64,000 nt of DNA from Telmatospirillum sp. J64-1 (GTDB lineage Bacteria; Pseudomonadota; Alphaproteobacteria; Rhodospirillales; Magnetospirillaceae): contig NZ_SBHN01000004.1 of NCBI RefSeq assembly GCF_006980715.1, positions 172,126-236,125 of the forward strand, read 5' to 3'. Positions within the stretch are counted from its first letter, which is position 1. Every line of letters begins with the position of its first letter. The translations under genes were made by a program, and so were the position numbers. The notes below the pieces were generated by a model that worked only from the letters and a program-made list of their open reading frames with translations, was not told where the DNA came from and made no database searches. Of this stretch, positions 50,037-58,375 are shown piece after piece.

Positions 50037-51423
50037 TCTTCGCGGCCTCCTCGCCTGCGATCCGGCCGAAAACCGTACCGATGGTCATGCCAAGCCCGGC
50101 GAGATAACCCTTGCCCAGCACATTGCCGGCCATGATCTCTCCGGTGGCGAAAATATTCTTGGCGGGTTTGCCGCCTTCCATCACGACGCGCGCCTGCTCG
50201 TCGACCTTGACCCCCAGATAGGTGAAGGTGATGCCCGGACGCAGCGGATAGGCGTAGTAAGGCGCCTCGTCGATGCGCCGCGCCCAATGGGTCTTAGGCG
50301 GCGTCAGGCCTTCCGTCGCGCAATTGTCGAGGATGGAATTGTCGAAATTGCCCGGACGCACCGCCGCATTGTACTGCGCCACGGTGTTTTCCAGGGCCTG
50401 GGTGTCGAGGCCCAACTTGGCCGCCAATTCGCCGATGCTATCGGCCTGGACCGCCGGGAAGACCGACGGCATGAACAGCGTCACGGCCTTGGAATCGATG
50501 ATGGCGTAAGCGATCTGGTCGGGCTGCTGGGCCACGAGACGGCCCCAGATGGCATAGCGCTTGGGCCAGAAATCCTCGCCCTCGTCATAGAAACGCTGGG
50601 CGTTCTTGTCGACGACGATGCTGAAGGGCACGCAGTCGAGGCGGGTCACGATGCCGCCGTCGAATTGCGGCGCCCGCGCGTCGATGGCCACCGCATGGCA
50701 TTGGCGCGGATCGCCGACCGGCGTGGCGCCCTTGTCGAGCAGGTTGCGCAGCATCCGGCCCTTGTTGTAGGGCGTGCCGCGGATGATGAAATTGTCCGCC
50801 GCCTCGCCCCAATATTCCTTCAGCCATTCCAGATTGGCCTGGAAACCGCCCGAAGCGGCGACGACCGTCTTCGCCCGCACCTTGACCGGCTCGCCGCCCT
50901 GGCAGGAAACCGTGGCCCATTGGAAGACGCCCTTGTCGATTTCCAGGTCCAGCACCTCGGTTTCATACAGGACCTCAACGCCCAGCCGCTCGGCCGTGGC
51001 GTAATAGGCGTTCACCAGGGCCTTGCCGCCCCCCAGGAAGAAAGCATTGGTGCGCGACAGGTTCAGCGTGCCGCCTAGCGAGGGCTGGAAACGCACGCCC
51101 CGCGCCTCCATCCAGCGGCCCACGCCGTTGGAGCCGCGAATCGCCATGCGGGCCAGACGCTCGTCGGTGACGCCGTTGGTCACCCGCATCAGGTCGTCCC
51201 AGTACTCTTCTTCCAGATAGGCCTCGGTCAGTACTTCCGTCGGTTCTGTGTGCATGCAGCGCAGGTTGCGCGTGTGACGGCTGTTGCCGCCGCGAAACGG
51301 CTTGGGGGCATGTTCCAGAATGAGAACGCTGGCTCCCTTTTCCCGCGCCGTTATGGCTGCGCAAAGAGCCGCGTTCCCTCCGCCGACGACCAGCACGTCG
51401 TATGTTTTGGCCAGGTCAACCAT
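50023..51423 (-). CDS. tcuA: FAD-dependent tricarballylate dehydrogenase
   Basis: This 466-residue flavoprotein of the fumarate reductase/succinate dehydrogenase group oxidises tricarballylate to cis-aconitate. The FAD-binding start is YDVLVVGGGNAALCAAITAREKGASVLILE. The family stretch is FRGGNSRHTRNLRCMH, with SGGFQANLEWLKEYWG, the active-site region APYYAYPLRPGITFTYLGVKVDEQARV and the closing GEIMAGNVLGKGYLAGLGMTIGTVFGRIAGEEAA. The length and motifs agree with TcuA. Its promoter region holds a symmetric GATTGTATACATC that matches a site beside the GntR gene at 61.4 kb. A LysR gene lies upstream on the same strand. Confidence 0.94.
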   Translation of the reverse strand: MVDLAKTYDVLVVGGGNAALCAAITAREKGASVLILEHAPKPFRGGNSRHTRNLRCMHTEPTEVLTEAYLEEEYWDDLMRVTNGVTDERLARMAIRGSNGVGRWMEARGVRFQPSLGGTLNLSRTNAFFLGGGKALVNAYYATAERLGVEVLYETEVLDLEIDKGVFQWATVSCQGGEPVKVRAKTVVAASGGFQANLEWLKEYWGEAADNFIIRGTPYNKGRMLRNLLDKGATPVGDPRQCHAVAIDARAPQFDGGIVTRLDCVPFSIVVDKNAQRFYDEGEDFWPKRYAIWGRLVAQQPDQIAYAIIDSKAVTLFMPSVFPAVQADSIGELAAKLGLDTQALENTVAQYNAAVRPGNFDNSILDNCATEGLTPPKTHWARRIDEAPYYAYPLRPGITFTYLGVKVDEQARVVMEGGKPAKNIFATGEIMAGNVLGKGYLAGLGMTIGTVFGRIAGEEAAKNANH

Positions 51424-51490
51424 CAGACTGCATTCCTTTGCTGGTAAATCGCCAGGGCCGGCGGAGCCGTGCCTCCGTCAGCCGCACGCA

Positions 51491-51503
51491 GATTGTATAC
51501 ATC
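51491..51503. promoter_or_regulatory. Candidate GntR (FCD) operator upstream of tcuA
   Basis: GATTGTATACATC is a near-perfect palindrome around TGTATACA, about 70 bases upstream of the tcuA start. Its ATTGTATAC core recurs at 61414-61422 next to the GntR gene. Such TTGTATACAA-like sites are typical of FCD-type GntR regulators. Confidence 0.5.
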
Positions 51504-51518
51504 GGGATGCAATATGCG

Positions 51519-52445
51519 TCAACCGGACTCCGAGCCCTGGAAAGCCACGGATTTCAGCAGGAAATCGCGGAACTGGAGGACCGCCGCAGGCAGATGCGTG
51601 CTGCGCTGGTGGACGAGGATATGGCGCCGCTGCGCCCAGCCATCGGACAGGGGCATGGCCACGATCCGCATCTGCTCGGCATATCTCTCGACGCTGCTGC
51701 GGCGCAGGAAGCCGATCCCCAGGCCCGCCTCGACCATGCGCCGCAGGGAACCGAAGCGGATGACCTTGATGGTGGGATTGACCGTGCAGCCCATCTCGCG
51801 CGCCTTCTCCATGATCAGGTCGTCGAGCGCCCCGCCCTCGTGCAGCGAGATGACCTCGTGCTGGATGGCTTCGGCGAAGGAGATGGCCTCCTCCGGCGAA
51901 CGGCCGGCGGTCAGGGGATGGCCGACGGGGGTGATCAGCCAGATGGGATCGTCGCAGAAATGATGGACGGCAAGGCCGTCCACCGGCGTACTGTCGGCCA
52001 CCACCGCCAAGTCGATCCGCCCTTCGCGCAGGGCCTCGATCGCCTCGCGGCTATAGGATTCCTGGACCGCGACCTTCAGATGGGGCTTCTCGGCCCGGAA
52101 GCGGACGAGAAGGTCAGGCAGGCAGCCGGCGATGACGGAATTGATGGCGGCGAACCAGACTTCGCCCCTTTCTCCCCCGGCATAGCCGCGCAATTCATCG
52201 GCCAGCGACCGCATCTCGGCGAGCAGGCGCTCGCCATGGGCGGCAAAGGCCTTGCCCTCGGGCGTCGGTTCCACTCCGCGCGGCAGGCGCCGCAGCAGGC
52301 GCACCCCCAGCATGGCTTCCAGGTCGTTGATGCGCCGGCTGACGGCCGAGGTGGCGATATGTTCGCGCCGGGCCGCTTCGCCGATGCTGCCGGCACGAAC
52401 GATCGCCAGGAAGAGGCGGATGGTGACGATATCAAAGGTCTGCAT
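51519..52445 (-). CDS. LysR-family regulator, TcuR-like
   Basis: This 308-residue LysR regulator has an N-terminal HTH (IRLFLAIVRAGSIGEAARREHIATSAVSRRINDLEAMLGVRLLRRLPRGVEPTPEG, residues 9-65) and a substrate domain with EVWFAAINSVIAGCLPDLLVRFRAEKPHLKV and GIGFLRRSSVERYA. It sits directly upstream of tcuAB on the same strand with a 95-base gap, the place of TcuR in the Salmonella tcu cluster. The usual LysR divergent arrangement is absent, so it may be cotranscribed with tcuAB. Ligand unknown; a tricarboxylate is expected. Confidence 0.9.
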   Translation of the reverse strand: MQTFDIVTIRLFLAIVRAGSIGEAARREHIATSAVSRRINDLEAMLGVRLLRRLPRGVEPTPEGKAFAAHGERLLAEMRSLADELRGYAGGERGEVWFAAINSVIAGCLPDLLVRFRAEKPHLKVAVQESYSREAIEALREGRIDLAVVADSTPVDGLAVHHFCDDPIWLITPVGHPLTAGRSPEEAISFAEAIQHEVISLHEGGALDDLIMEKAREMGCTVNPTIKVIRFGSLRRMVEAGLGIGFLRRSSVERYAEQMRIVAMPLSDGWAQRRHILVHQRSTHLPAAVLQFRDFLLKSVAFQGSESG

Positions 52446-52625
52446 GGGCCGTCGCCACGCGGCCGCAGAACCAAGCTAGCTTTCCCGGCGCCGCCATTCC
52501 ATCCGCCAGCAATGCAGCAGACGGTCATGGGGGGCCGTACCGAGGAGAGCCATCTTCTGCGCCACGTCAAGGAGTGTCAGAAGATTGGTGAACGAGCGGC
52601 GGAAAGAGGCAGGCATGGCCTTCAA

Positions 52626-52649
52626 TGTCCCTGTCAGTGAACAGGGACA
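52626..52649. other. Perfect inverted repeat upstream of the LysR gene
   Basis: TGTCCCTGT, loop CAGTGA, ACAGGGACA is a perfect 9-base-pair palindrome in the 291-base gap between the dehydrogenase stop and the LysR start. It could be a second transcription stop for the upstream operon or an operator for the LysR gene; the sequence alone does not decide. Confidence 0.35.
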
Positions 52650-52695
52650 AGAGTAGAAGAGCCGGCCTGCCGCCACTATCAGCGTTTCACGACGC

Positions 52696-52730
52696 CCGGC
52701 TTCCCCATCCGCGATGGATCGGGAAGCCGG
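52696..52730 (-). terminator. Hairpin after the dehydrogenase gene
   Basis: CCGGCTTCCC and GGGAAGCCGG (52696-52705, 52721-52730) plus inner ATCC/GGAT make a long stem beginning 6 bases after the stop at 52737. No T tract follows, so termination may be partial. Confidence 0.55.
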
Positions 52731-52736
52731 TGCCCG

Positions 52737-53801
52737 CTACGCGTCCGCCAGCAATTGGCACAAGGCCGCCGTGAAGGCCTTGGTGCCCAAGGTCCCGCCC
52801 AGGTCGTAGGTGCGGGTTTCGGCCTGCGCGACCAACTTGGCCACGGCCTCCGTCAGGGCCTTGCCCGCCTGCACCAGATCGTTCCGCCCGGCCCGCTCGC
52901 CGCGCCATTCCAGCAGCATGGCGGTCGAAAGCAGGAGGGAGATGGGATTGGCCCGGTCCTGACCGGCGATATCCGGGGCGGAACCATGGGCCGCCTGGGC
53001 CACCGCCGTGTCGAAACCGGCATTGAGCGAGGCCGCCATGCCCAGCCCGCCCGACAATTCGGCGGCCTGGTTGGACAGGATGTCGCCGAACATGTTGGTG
53101 GTGACGATCACGTCGAAGCGTTCGGGCGCGCGCACCAGCCAGGAGGCCGCCGCATCCACATGCATCTCGTCCACCTCCAGCCCGGGATAGCGGGCGGCGG
53201 CGGCCAGGGCCTCTTCCAGGAACATGCCGTCGCTGAGCTTCAGCACATTGGCCTTGTGGACGATGGTCAGGCGCTTGCGGCGCTTGGCCGCCAAGGCGGC
53301 GGCAGCATCGGCCACGCGGCGCGAACCCTCGCGCGTCACCTTGCGCACCGCCAGGGCCAGATCGGGCGTCGGCATGAATTCGCCATTACCGGCGAACATG
53401 GTGCGGTCGGCATAGAAGCCTTCGGTGTTTTCCCGCACGATCACCAGGTCCATGCCGGGCGCCAGCGCGGGAACACCGGCAAAGGAACGGGAGGGACGGA
53501 TATTGGCGAAGAGGTCCAGCCCCTTGCGCAGACGGGCCGAAGGATTGATGCCGCCTTCCGCCGGCGGCGGGTAATTGGCGGTATCCACCGGCCCCAGGAC
53601 CACCAGATCGGTCTTCCCGGCTTCCTCGACCACATCGTCGGGGATCGTGCTGCCGCTCTTTTCCAGGGAAGCGTAGCCGATATCCATCTCGCGCAGGACC
53701 AGGCCCAGGGCGAAGCGGCTGTTCAGCGCCTCGAGCGTGGCCCGGGCCGAAGCCGCCAGTTCGGGGCCGATCCCGTCACCGGGCAAAATCAGGACATTCA
53801 T
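52737..53801 (-). CDS. Isocitrate/isopropylmalate-type decarboxylating dehydrogenase
   Basis: This 354-residue member of the beta-decarboxylating dehydrogenase family shows ILPGDGIGPE, the substrate-binding Arg region (LRKGLDLFANIRPSRS, VIVRENTEGFYAD), TIVHKANVLKLSDGMF, the Asp metal ligands in VDAAASW and TTNMFGDILSNQAAELSGGLGMAASLN, and HGSAPDIAGQDRANPI. The Glu-containing ENTEGFY loop resembles tartrate/isocitrate-type rather than LeuB enzymes. ATG at 53801 follows GGGAGGGAAAGAC. It is the last gene of a tctC-tctAB-prpF-like operon, with no leuC/leuD near. It likely oxidises a hydroxy-tricarboxylate or tartrate-like acid rather than making leucine. Confidence 0.88.
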   Translation of the reverse strand: MNVLILPGDGIGPELAASARATLEALNSRFALGLVLREMDIGYASLEKSGSTIPDDVVEEAGKTDLVVLGPVDTANYPPPAEGGINPSARLRKGLDLFANIRPSRSFAGVPALAPGMDLVIVRENTEGFYADRTMFAGNGEFMPTPDLALAVRKVTREGSRRVADAAAALAAKRRKRLTIVHKANVLKLSDGMFLEEALAAAARYPGLEVDEMHVDAAASWLVRAPERFDVIVTTNMFGDILSNQAAELSGGLGMAASLNAGFDTAVAQAAHGSAPDIAGQDRANPISLLLSTAMLLEWRGERAGRNDLVQAGKALTEAVAKLVAQAETRTYDLGGTLGTKAFTAALCQLLADA

Positions 53802-53823
53802 GTCTTTCCCTCCCATCCCATCG

Positions 53824-54912
53824 TTACTTCTGGATATAGAGATTACCGGCCATCAGGCGGCGCGCCGTGCGCACGACGCCACCCGACACGACAGCGAGAT
53901 TGGCACCGCTGCCCTCGACGGCCAATTCGACGTCGATGCTGCCGCTGGGATGCTCGATCTTGACCCATTGCATGGGCTTGTCTTCCATCACCGTCAGGCC
54001 TTCGGCCACCGAACCCTTCAGGGCGGCGCAGCTCGCCACGCAGATGGCGCCGGTGACGGCATGCGCGGCATGGGCCTTGTGCGGGACGAAATAGCGCGAG
54101 GTGATGGACCCGCCGTCGCGGGGGGCCGCGATCAGCGCCAGCTTCGGCGTCACCTTGCCGGTGCAATCGCCCAGGCCCATGCGCTGCGAGGCTTCCTGGC
54201 GGATCTGTTCCATCCGCGCCAGCAAGGCGGTATCGGCATCCAGTTCCTGGGGCGTCTCGTAGCCGGTCTTGCCCAGATCCGCCGCCCTCATGATGACCAT
54301 GGGCATGGCCACGTCGATGCAGGTCACCGGAACGCCCTGGATGACCTCCTGGGCTTGGCCGGTGGGCAGCATGCTCTTGCACTTGCTGCCCATGATGTCG
54401 CGGAAGCGCAGGACCTGCGGCGCGGCGGTACCGGGAACGCCGTCGATGCGGGCGTCCCCGGAATAGCAGACCCGGCCGCCCGGCGTCTGGATCACCGCAT
54501 CCACCCGCGCGCCCACATTCAGGTTGTAGATACGCACGATGGTTTCGTCGCCGGTGATCGGCACCAGCCCCTCTTCCAGGGCGAAGGGGCCGACAGTGGC
54601 GGTCATGTTGCCGCAGGTCGGGCCGGTATCGACCTCGGCCCGGTCGACCGAGACCTGCGCGAAGAGGAATTCCACATCGGCATCCTCGCGGCTGGACGGC
54701 CCGACGATGCAGACCTTGCTGGTCAGCGTGTCGCCGCCACCGACGCCATCGATCTGGCGTCGGTCGGGCGAGCCCAGGGCCGCCAGCAGGACGCGGTCGC
54801 GTTCCGCCGGATCGCTGGGCAGGTCCTTGAAGTGGAACAAGGGTCCCTTGGACGTGCCACCCCGCATGAGGACGCTGGGAATGGCGATGAGGTCATTGGT
54901 GAGATTGGTCAT
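53824..54912 (-). CDS. PrpF-family isomerase (aconitate/methylaconitate or oxalomesaconate type)
   Basis: This 362-residue protein has the PrpF family marks MRGGTSKGPLFHFKDLP, SPDRRQIDGVGGGDTLTSKVCIV (Lys66), DTGPTCGNM (Cys100) and HKAHAAHAVTGAICVASCA. PrpF moves double bonds between cis/trans-aconitates and 2-methylaconitates, and relatives (GalD) tautomerise 4-oxalomesaconate; the Lys and Cys seen here are the catalytic pair. In this operon an aconitate isomerase role would feed trans-aconitate or another isomer into the cis-aconitate pool made by TcuA. It lies 22 bases before the dehydrogenase gene and 6 bases after the permease. Confidence 0.9.
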   Translation of the reverse strand: MTNLTNDLIAIPSVLMRGGTSKGPLFHFKDLPSDPAERDRVLLAALGSPDRRQIDGVGGGDTLTSKVCIVGPSSREDADVEFLFAQVSVDRAEVDTGPTCGNMTATVGPFALEEGLVPITGDETIVRIYNLNVGARVDAVIQTPGGRVCYSGDARIDGVPGTAAPQVLRFRDIMGSKCKSMLPTGQAQEVIQGVPVTCIDVAMPMVIMRAADLGKTGYETPQELDADTALLARMEQIRQEASQRMGLGDCTGKVTPKLALIAAPRDGGSITSRYFVPHKAHAAHAVTGAICVASCAALKGSVAEGLTVMEDKPMQWVKIEHPSGSIDVELAVEGSGANLAVVSGGVVRTARRLMAGNLYIQK

Positions 54913-54918
54913 GGCGCA

Positions 54919-56898
54919 TTACCCCAAGGGCCAGGGAAGACGAAGGGCGTCCTGCAGCAACCCGCCGGGCAGGTCGAGGACGAGCGTATGGGCCAGCAGC
55001 AGCAGCCCCGAGATGGCGGCGGCGGTCAGCAGAACCGCACGGAGCCAGGAGGCACCGGCTTTCAGGCGCAGGAAGAAGAGGAAGAAGACGACGACGCTGA
55101 TGAAGAAGCCGACCAGGGCGGTCCCGGCGACCAGGCCGGCGATCCACAGCACGTAATGGGACAGGCTGACGACGGTGGGGTCGTCCCGCAGCCCGGCCTC
55201 GACCTCGTGGTCGTAATTGGCGGGGTCGCTATGCTTGCCCGACAGGAACTTCCACAGCAGCAAGGCACTGACGGCCATGATCACGGCCGAGATGCTGCCG
55301 GTGAAGACGCTGCCCAGGAAGGTATGCTGCAGGGAATCCCAGAAGCCGAAGGCGGCGATCAGGAAGATCAGGCCGGTGAAGGCGATCTGGGGCATCAGGT
55401 TCTTGGCGCGCGAGCCCTCTTCCTCGGCATTCTCGACCGGGTTCTCGGGACGGCGGCGCGAGCCTAGCCAGACCGACAGAACGGTGATGGCCAGGATGAT
55501 CAGCACGCCCGGACGCAGCAGGAACTCGAAGCCGTAGAACTGGACGGCCTGATAGAGATAGGTCTCGGCATTGGCCGCCAGGACGAAGCCGATCAGGAAG
55601 GCCGGACGCGACCAGCCGAAGCGCTTCATCAGCACGCCCAGGATGCCGATCACCAGCAGGGCGAGCAGATCGCCCAGGCTGCGGGTGGCCTGGAAGGCGG
55701 CGAAGCAGATCACCATCACCATGAACGGCGCCAGATAGCCGTAAGGGATGGTGGTCAGGCGCGCGACGGCGGGGGAAATCAGAAGGCTGGCACCGGCGCC
55801 CAGGACGTTGGCGATGGCCAGCGACCAGATGATGGCATAGGTGATGTCGAGGTTACGGCCGATCATGGCCGGGCCGGTTTCCAGCCCGACCAGCACCATG
55901 CCGCCCAGGAACACGGCCATGCCGCCGGAACCGGGAATGCCGAACAGCAGCGTCGGCACCAGGCCGCCGCCTTCCTTGGCGTTGTTGGCGCTTTCCGGGG
56001 CCAGCACGCCGCGGATGTCGCCCTTGCCGAATTGCGACTTGTCCTTCGAGGACTGCACCACATGGCCGTAGGCGATCCAGTCGACGACGGCGCCGCCCAG
56101 GCCCGGGATGGTCCCGACCAGGCTGCCCAGACCCGCGCAGCGCAGGCACAGCCAGCGATAACGGATCATGTCCCGTATGCCGGTGAGCCAACCGCTGCCC
56201 AGCTTGCCGGCTTCGGCAATGGAACGGTTCTGACGGCACAGATCGATGATTTCAGGGAAGGCGAAGACGCCCAGGCCGACGATGACCAGCGGGATACCGT
56301 CCATCAGATAGACGGAATCTAGGCTCATGCGCAGCTCGCCGGTGGCCGGGGCCGCGCCCAGGCCGCCCAGCAGCAGGCCCAAGCCCGCCGCCGCGATGCC
56401 CTTGGGCAGGCTGTGGCCTGCCAGGACGCCGACCATACTGAGGCCCAGGATCGAGAGCATGAACAATTCAGCCGAGCCGAAGGCCAGGATCACCGGACGG
56501 GCGATGAGGACGAAGCCCGTCAGCACCGCAGCCCCGACCAGGCCACCGAGCAACGAAGCCGAGAAAGCAGCGGCCAAGGCGCGTGCCGCCTGCCCCTTCT
56601 TGGCCAGCGGGAAGCCATCGAGCACCGTCGCCTGCGAGGCGCTGGAGCCGGGAATGCCCATCAGAACCGATGTGAAGGTATCGGAGGTGGGAATGACCGC
56701 GACCAGGCCGATCAGCATCGCCAGGGCCGAGATCTGGTCCATCCCGTAGATGAAGGGCAACAGCAGGGACAGGCCGACGATCCCGCCCAGACCGGGCAGA
56801 ATGCCGACGATCAGCCCCAGGCCGACACCGATCGCCAGATACATAAGGTGCTGGATCTGAGCCAGTTGGCTCAAGCCAGAGAGCATTGCGTCGAGCAT
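54919..56898 (-). CDS. Fused TctA-TctB tripartite tricarboxylate transporter permease
   Basis: This 659-residue membrane protein joins a full TctA (residues 1-490, about 12 helices; LLPFIYGMDQISALAMLIGL, IPTSDTFTSVLMGIPGSSASQATVLDGFPLAKKGQAARAL, VPTLLFGIPGSGGMAVFLGGM) to a C-terminal TctB-like domain (about 500-659, four helices). The two are separate genes in Salmonella tctCBA. The fusion would fix 1:1 stoichiometry. ATG at 56898 follows CGGAG. It lies downstream of tctC, separated by a hairpin with TTTTT, which probably lowers permease expression. Confidence 0.9.
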   Translation of the reverse strand: MLDAMLSGLSQLAQIQHLMYLAIGVGLGLIVGILPGLGGIVGLSLLLPFIYGMDQISALAMLIGLVAVIPTSDTFTSVLMGIPGSSASQATVLDGFPLAKKGQAARALAAAFSASLLGGLVGAAVLTGFVLIARPVILAFGSAELFMLSILGLSMVGVLAGHSLPKGIAAAGLGLLLGGLGAAPATGELRMSLDSVYLMDGIPLVIVGLGVFAFPEIIDLCRQNRSIAEAGKLGSGWLTGIRDMIRYRWLCLRCAGLGSLVGTIPGLGGAVVDWIAYGHVVQSSKDKSQFGKGDIRGVLAPESANNAKEGGGLVPTLLFGIPGSGGMAVFLGGMVLVGLETGPAMIGRNLDITYAIIWSLAIANVLGAGASLLISPAVARLTTIPYGYLAPFMVMVICFAAFQATRSLGDLLALLVIGILGVLMKRFGWSRPAFLIGFVLAANAETYLYQAVQFYGFEFLLRPGVLIILAITVLSVWLGSRRRPENPVENAEEEGSRAKNLMPQIAFTGLIFLIAAFGFWDSLQHTFLGSVFTGSISAVIMAVSALLLWKFLSGKHSDPANYDHEVEAGLRDDPTVVSLSHYVLWIAGLVAGTALVGFFISVVVFFLFFLRLKAGASWLRAVLLTAAAISGLLLLAHTLVLDLPGGLLQDALRLPWPLG

Positions 56899-56962
56899 TG
56901 ATGAAAAACTCCGGTCGAAAGACGCAAAGCATCCCTCTCCCGCCGCCAAGGGGTGGCAGGTG

Positions 56963-56992
56963 AAAAATCGGGGTGAGCCGGGGGCTCACCCC
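56963..56992 (-). terminator. Leaky terminator/attenuating hairpin between tctC and tctAB
   Basis: GGGGTGAGCC, loop GGG, GGCTCACCCC (56970-56992) is a perfect 10-base-pair stem 34 bases after the tctC stop. On the minus strand it is followed within two bases by TTTTT. It has terminator form but lies before the permease gene of the same operon, so partial read-through is expected. Confidence 0.75.
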
Positions 56993-57026
56993 TTCGATGA
57001 GGGAGAACTAGATTGCTAAGTGAGCG

Positions 57027-58130
57027 TCAGAACTGGACGGAATACTTTTCCGTCAACCAGTTCCGCACCCAGTTGCGGGATTCTTCGGAGACGCTGAAGG
57101 CCTGCTCCATCATGACCTCGGCCGGCTTGCCGACCACCTGCTCGTATTCGCCCAGGGCCGCTTCGCGGTTTTCCTGGAAGGCAGGGTCGTTGATGGCCGC
57201 GGTCGCAGCGGCGCGATAGGCCTCGACGATCTCCGACGGCGTGCCCTTGGGCAGGACCAGCATCTTCTGGGCCGGGAAACCGGCGATGAAGAAGGACTTG
57301 TAGGCTTCCCAGGCCGGACCCGAGGGCTTCTCGCCGAAGGCCATTTCATAGGCTTCGGGGAAGCTGGGCAGATCGGGGAAGGAGGGATCGCGGACGATAT
57401 TGCCGTTGCTGTCGAGCATGCCCCACGAGAAGAGCGGGACCGCCTGATTGGCTTCGATCAGCGGCTTCACGTTGTTGATGTAGGCCGAAGAGGTCTGGTA
57501 ATCGATGTTGACCTCGCCGCGCTCGAAGGCGAGGCGGCCCGCACCGCGGCCCTGCATGCCGAAGACGGCATCCACGTTCAGGCCCATGATGTCGAAGGCG
57601 AGAAGCGGCACGAGGTCGAGCGAGGTCGCGCCCTGGCTGCCGTATTTCAGGCTCTGGCCGCGAAGCTTGCCCATATCGGCCGCCGACTGCACGCCCAGTT
57701 CAGGACGCACGAAGACCACGCCGCCGGTCGGCGAGCCCAGGATCACTTCCCAGTCCTTGGCCTCGAAACGGACGCGGCGGTCGTTCAGCAGATAGGGGAA
57801 ATGGGTGGAAGCGGAGGTGCCGAGCAGGGTCAGACCGTCGGGCCGGGCACGGGCCTCGAACTGGTTGGCCCCCGTGGTGGAACCGCCACCGGGAATGTTG
57901 CGGACGACGACCGAGGGATTGCCCGGCAGGTGCTTGCTCAGATGCGGCACCCAGAAGCGGCCCCAGGTATCGGTCCCGCCGCCTTCCTGGAACGGCATGA
58001 TAAGCTCGACGCGCTTACCCGAGAAATCGGCGGCAAGAGCGGGGGAAGCATAAGCCGTCACGAGGGCAGCGGTGGCAACGGCAATAGCACCGGCCTGACG
58101 GCCGACAGTCTTAATGGATTTCCAGGACAT
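57027..58130 (-). CDS. tctC: TctC-type (Bug family) tricarboxylate-binding protein
   Basis: This 367-residue periplasmic binding protein has a signal peptide (residues 1-34, AIAVATAALVTAYASPALA). It carries TTT family motifs VELIMPFQEGGGTDTWGRFW (beta1-alpha1 ligand loop), VVRNIPGGGSTTGANQFEARARPDG and PLLAFDIMGLNVDAVFGMQGRGAGRLAFERGEVNID. ATG at 58130 follows GGGAGGGGCAC. It is longer than the usual 320 residues, by an extended C-terminal region. It is divergent from tctDE and should deliver a tricarboxylate such as citrate, tricarballylate or aconitate to the fused permease. Confidence 0.9.
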   Translation of the reverse strand: MSWKSIKTVGRQAGAIAVATAALVTAYASPALAADFSGKRVELIMPFQEGGGTDTWGRFWVPHLSKHLPGNPSVVVRNIPGGGSTTGANQFEARARPDGLTLLGTSASTHFPYLLNDRRVRFEAKDWEVILGSPTGGVVFVRPELGVQSAADMGKLRGQSLKYGSQGATSLDLVPLLAFDIMGLNVDAVFGMQGRGAGRLAFERGEVNIDYQTSSAYINNVKPLIEANQAVPLFSWGMLDSNGNIVRDPSFPDLPSFPEAYEMAFGEKPSGPAWEAYKSFFIAGFPAQKMLVLPKGTPSEIVEAYRAAATAAINDPAFQENREAALGEYEQVVGKPAEVMMEQAFSVSEESRNWVRNWLTEKYSVQF

Positions 58131-58267
58131 TAATGTGCCCCTCCCGAAATCTAAAATTGCGGCGAATGAAGGGAGGCGTCCTGCGGCACTGACAGGTATC
58201 CGCACACTTTTTCTGGACGTTCCCCTCTTTATGCAGATACGCGGGTCTTTTCGTTTGAACCTAGCCC

Positions 58268-58318
58268 AGCTAACACTGCAGGAGGCACGTTAGCTTACGA
58301 AGCTGTCGATAAGCTTAC
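58268..58318. promoter_or_regulatory. Repeated AGCTNAC half-sites, candidate TctD box
   Basis: AGCTAAC (58268), AGCTTAC (58292), AGCTGTC (58301) and AGCTTAC (58312) lie in the 245-base divergent region between tctC and tctD. The last three are spaced 9 and 11 bases apart, near the one-helical-turn spacing used by OmpR-type regulators. They probably bind TctD to activate tctC. Confidence 0.5.
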
Positions 58319-58375
58319 AGCGTCGAAATTTTCTGACGTATTGAGTTGGTTTCACGAAATGCCCTATGGTGCGAC

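Noticed and set aside
52737..53801. Dehydrogenase as LeuB of leucine biosynthesis
   Set aside because: It sits in a tricarboxylate transport operon without leuA, leuC or leuD, and the substrate loop ENTEGFY is closer to isocitrate/tartrate-type enzymes.
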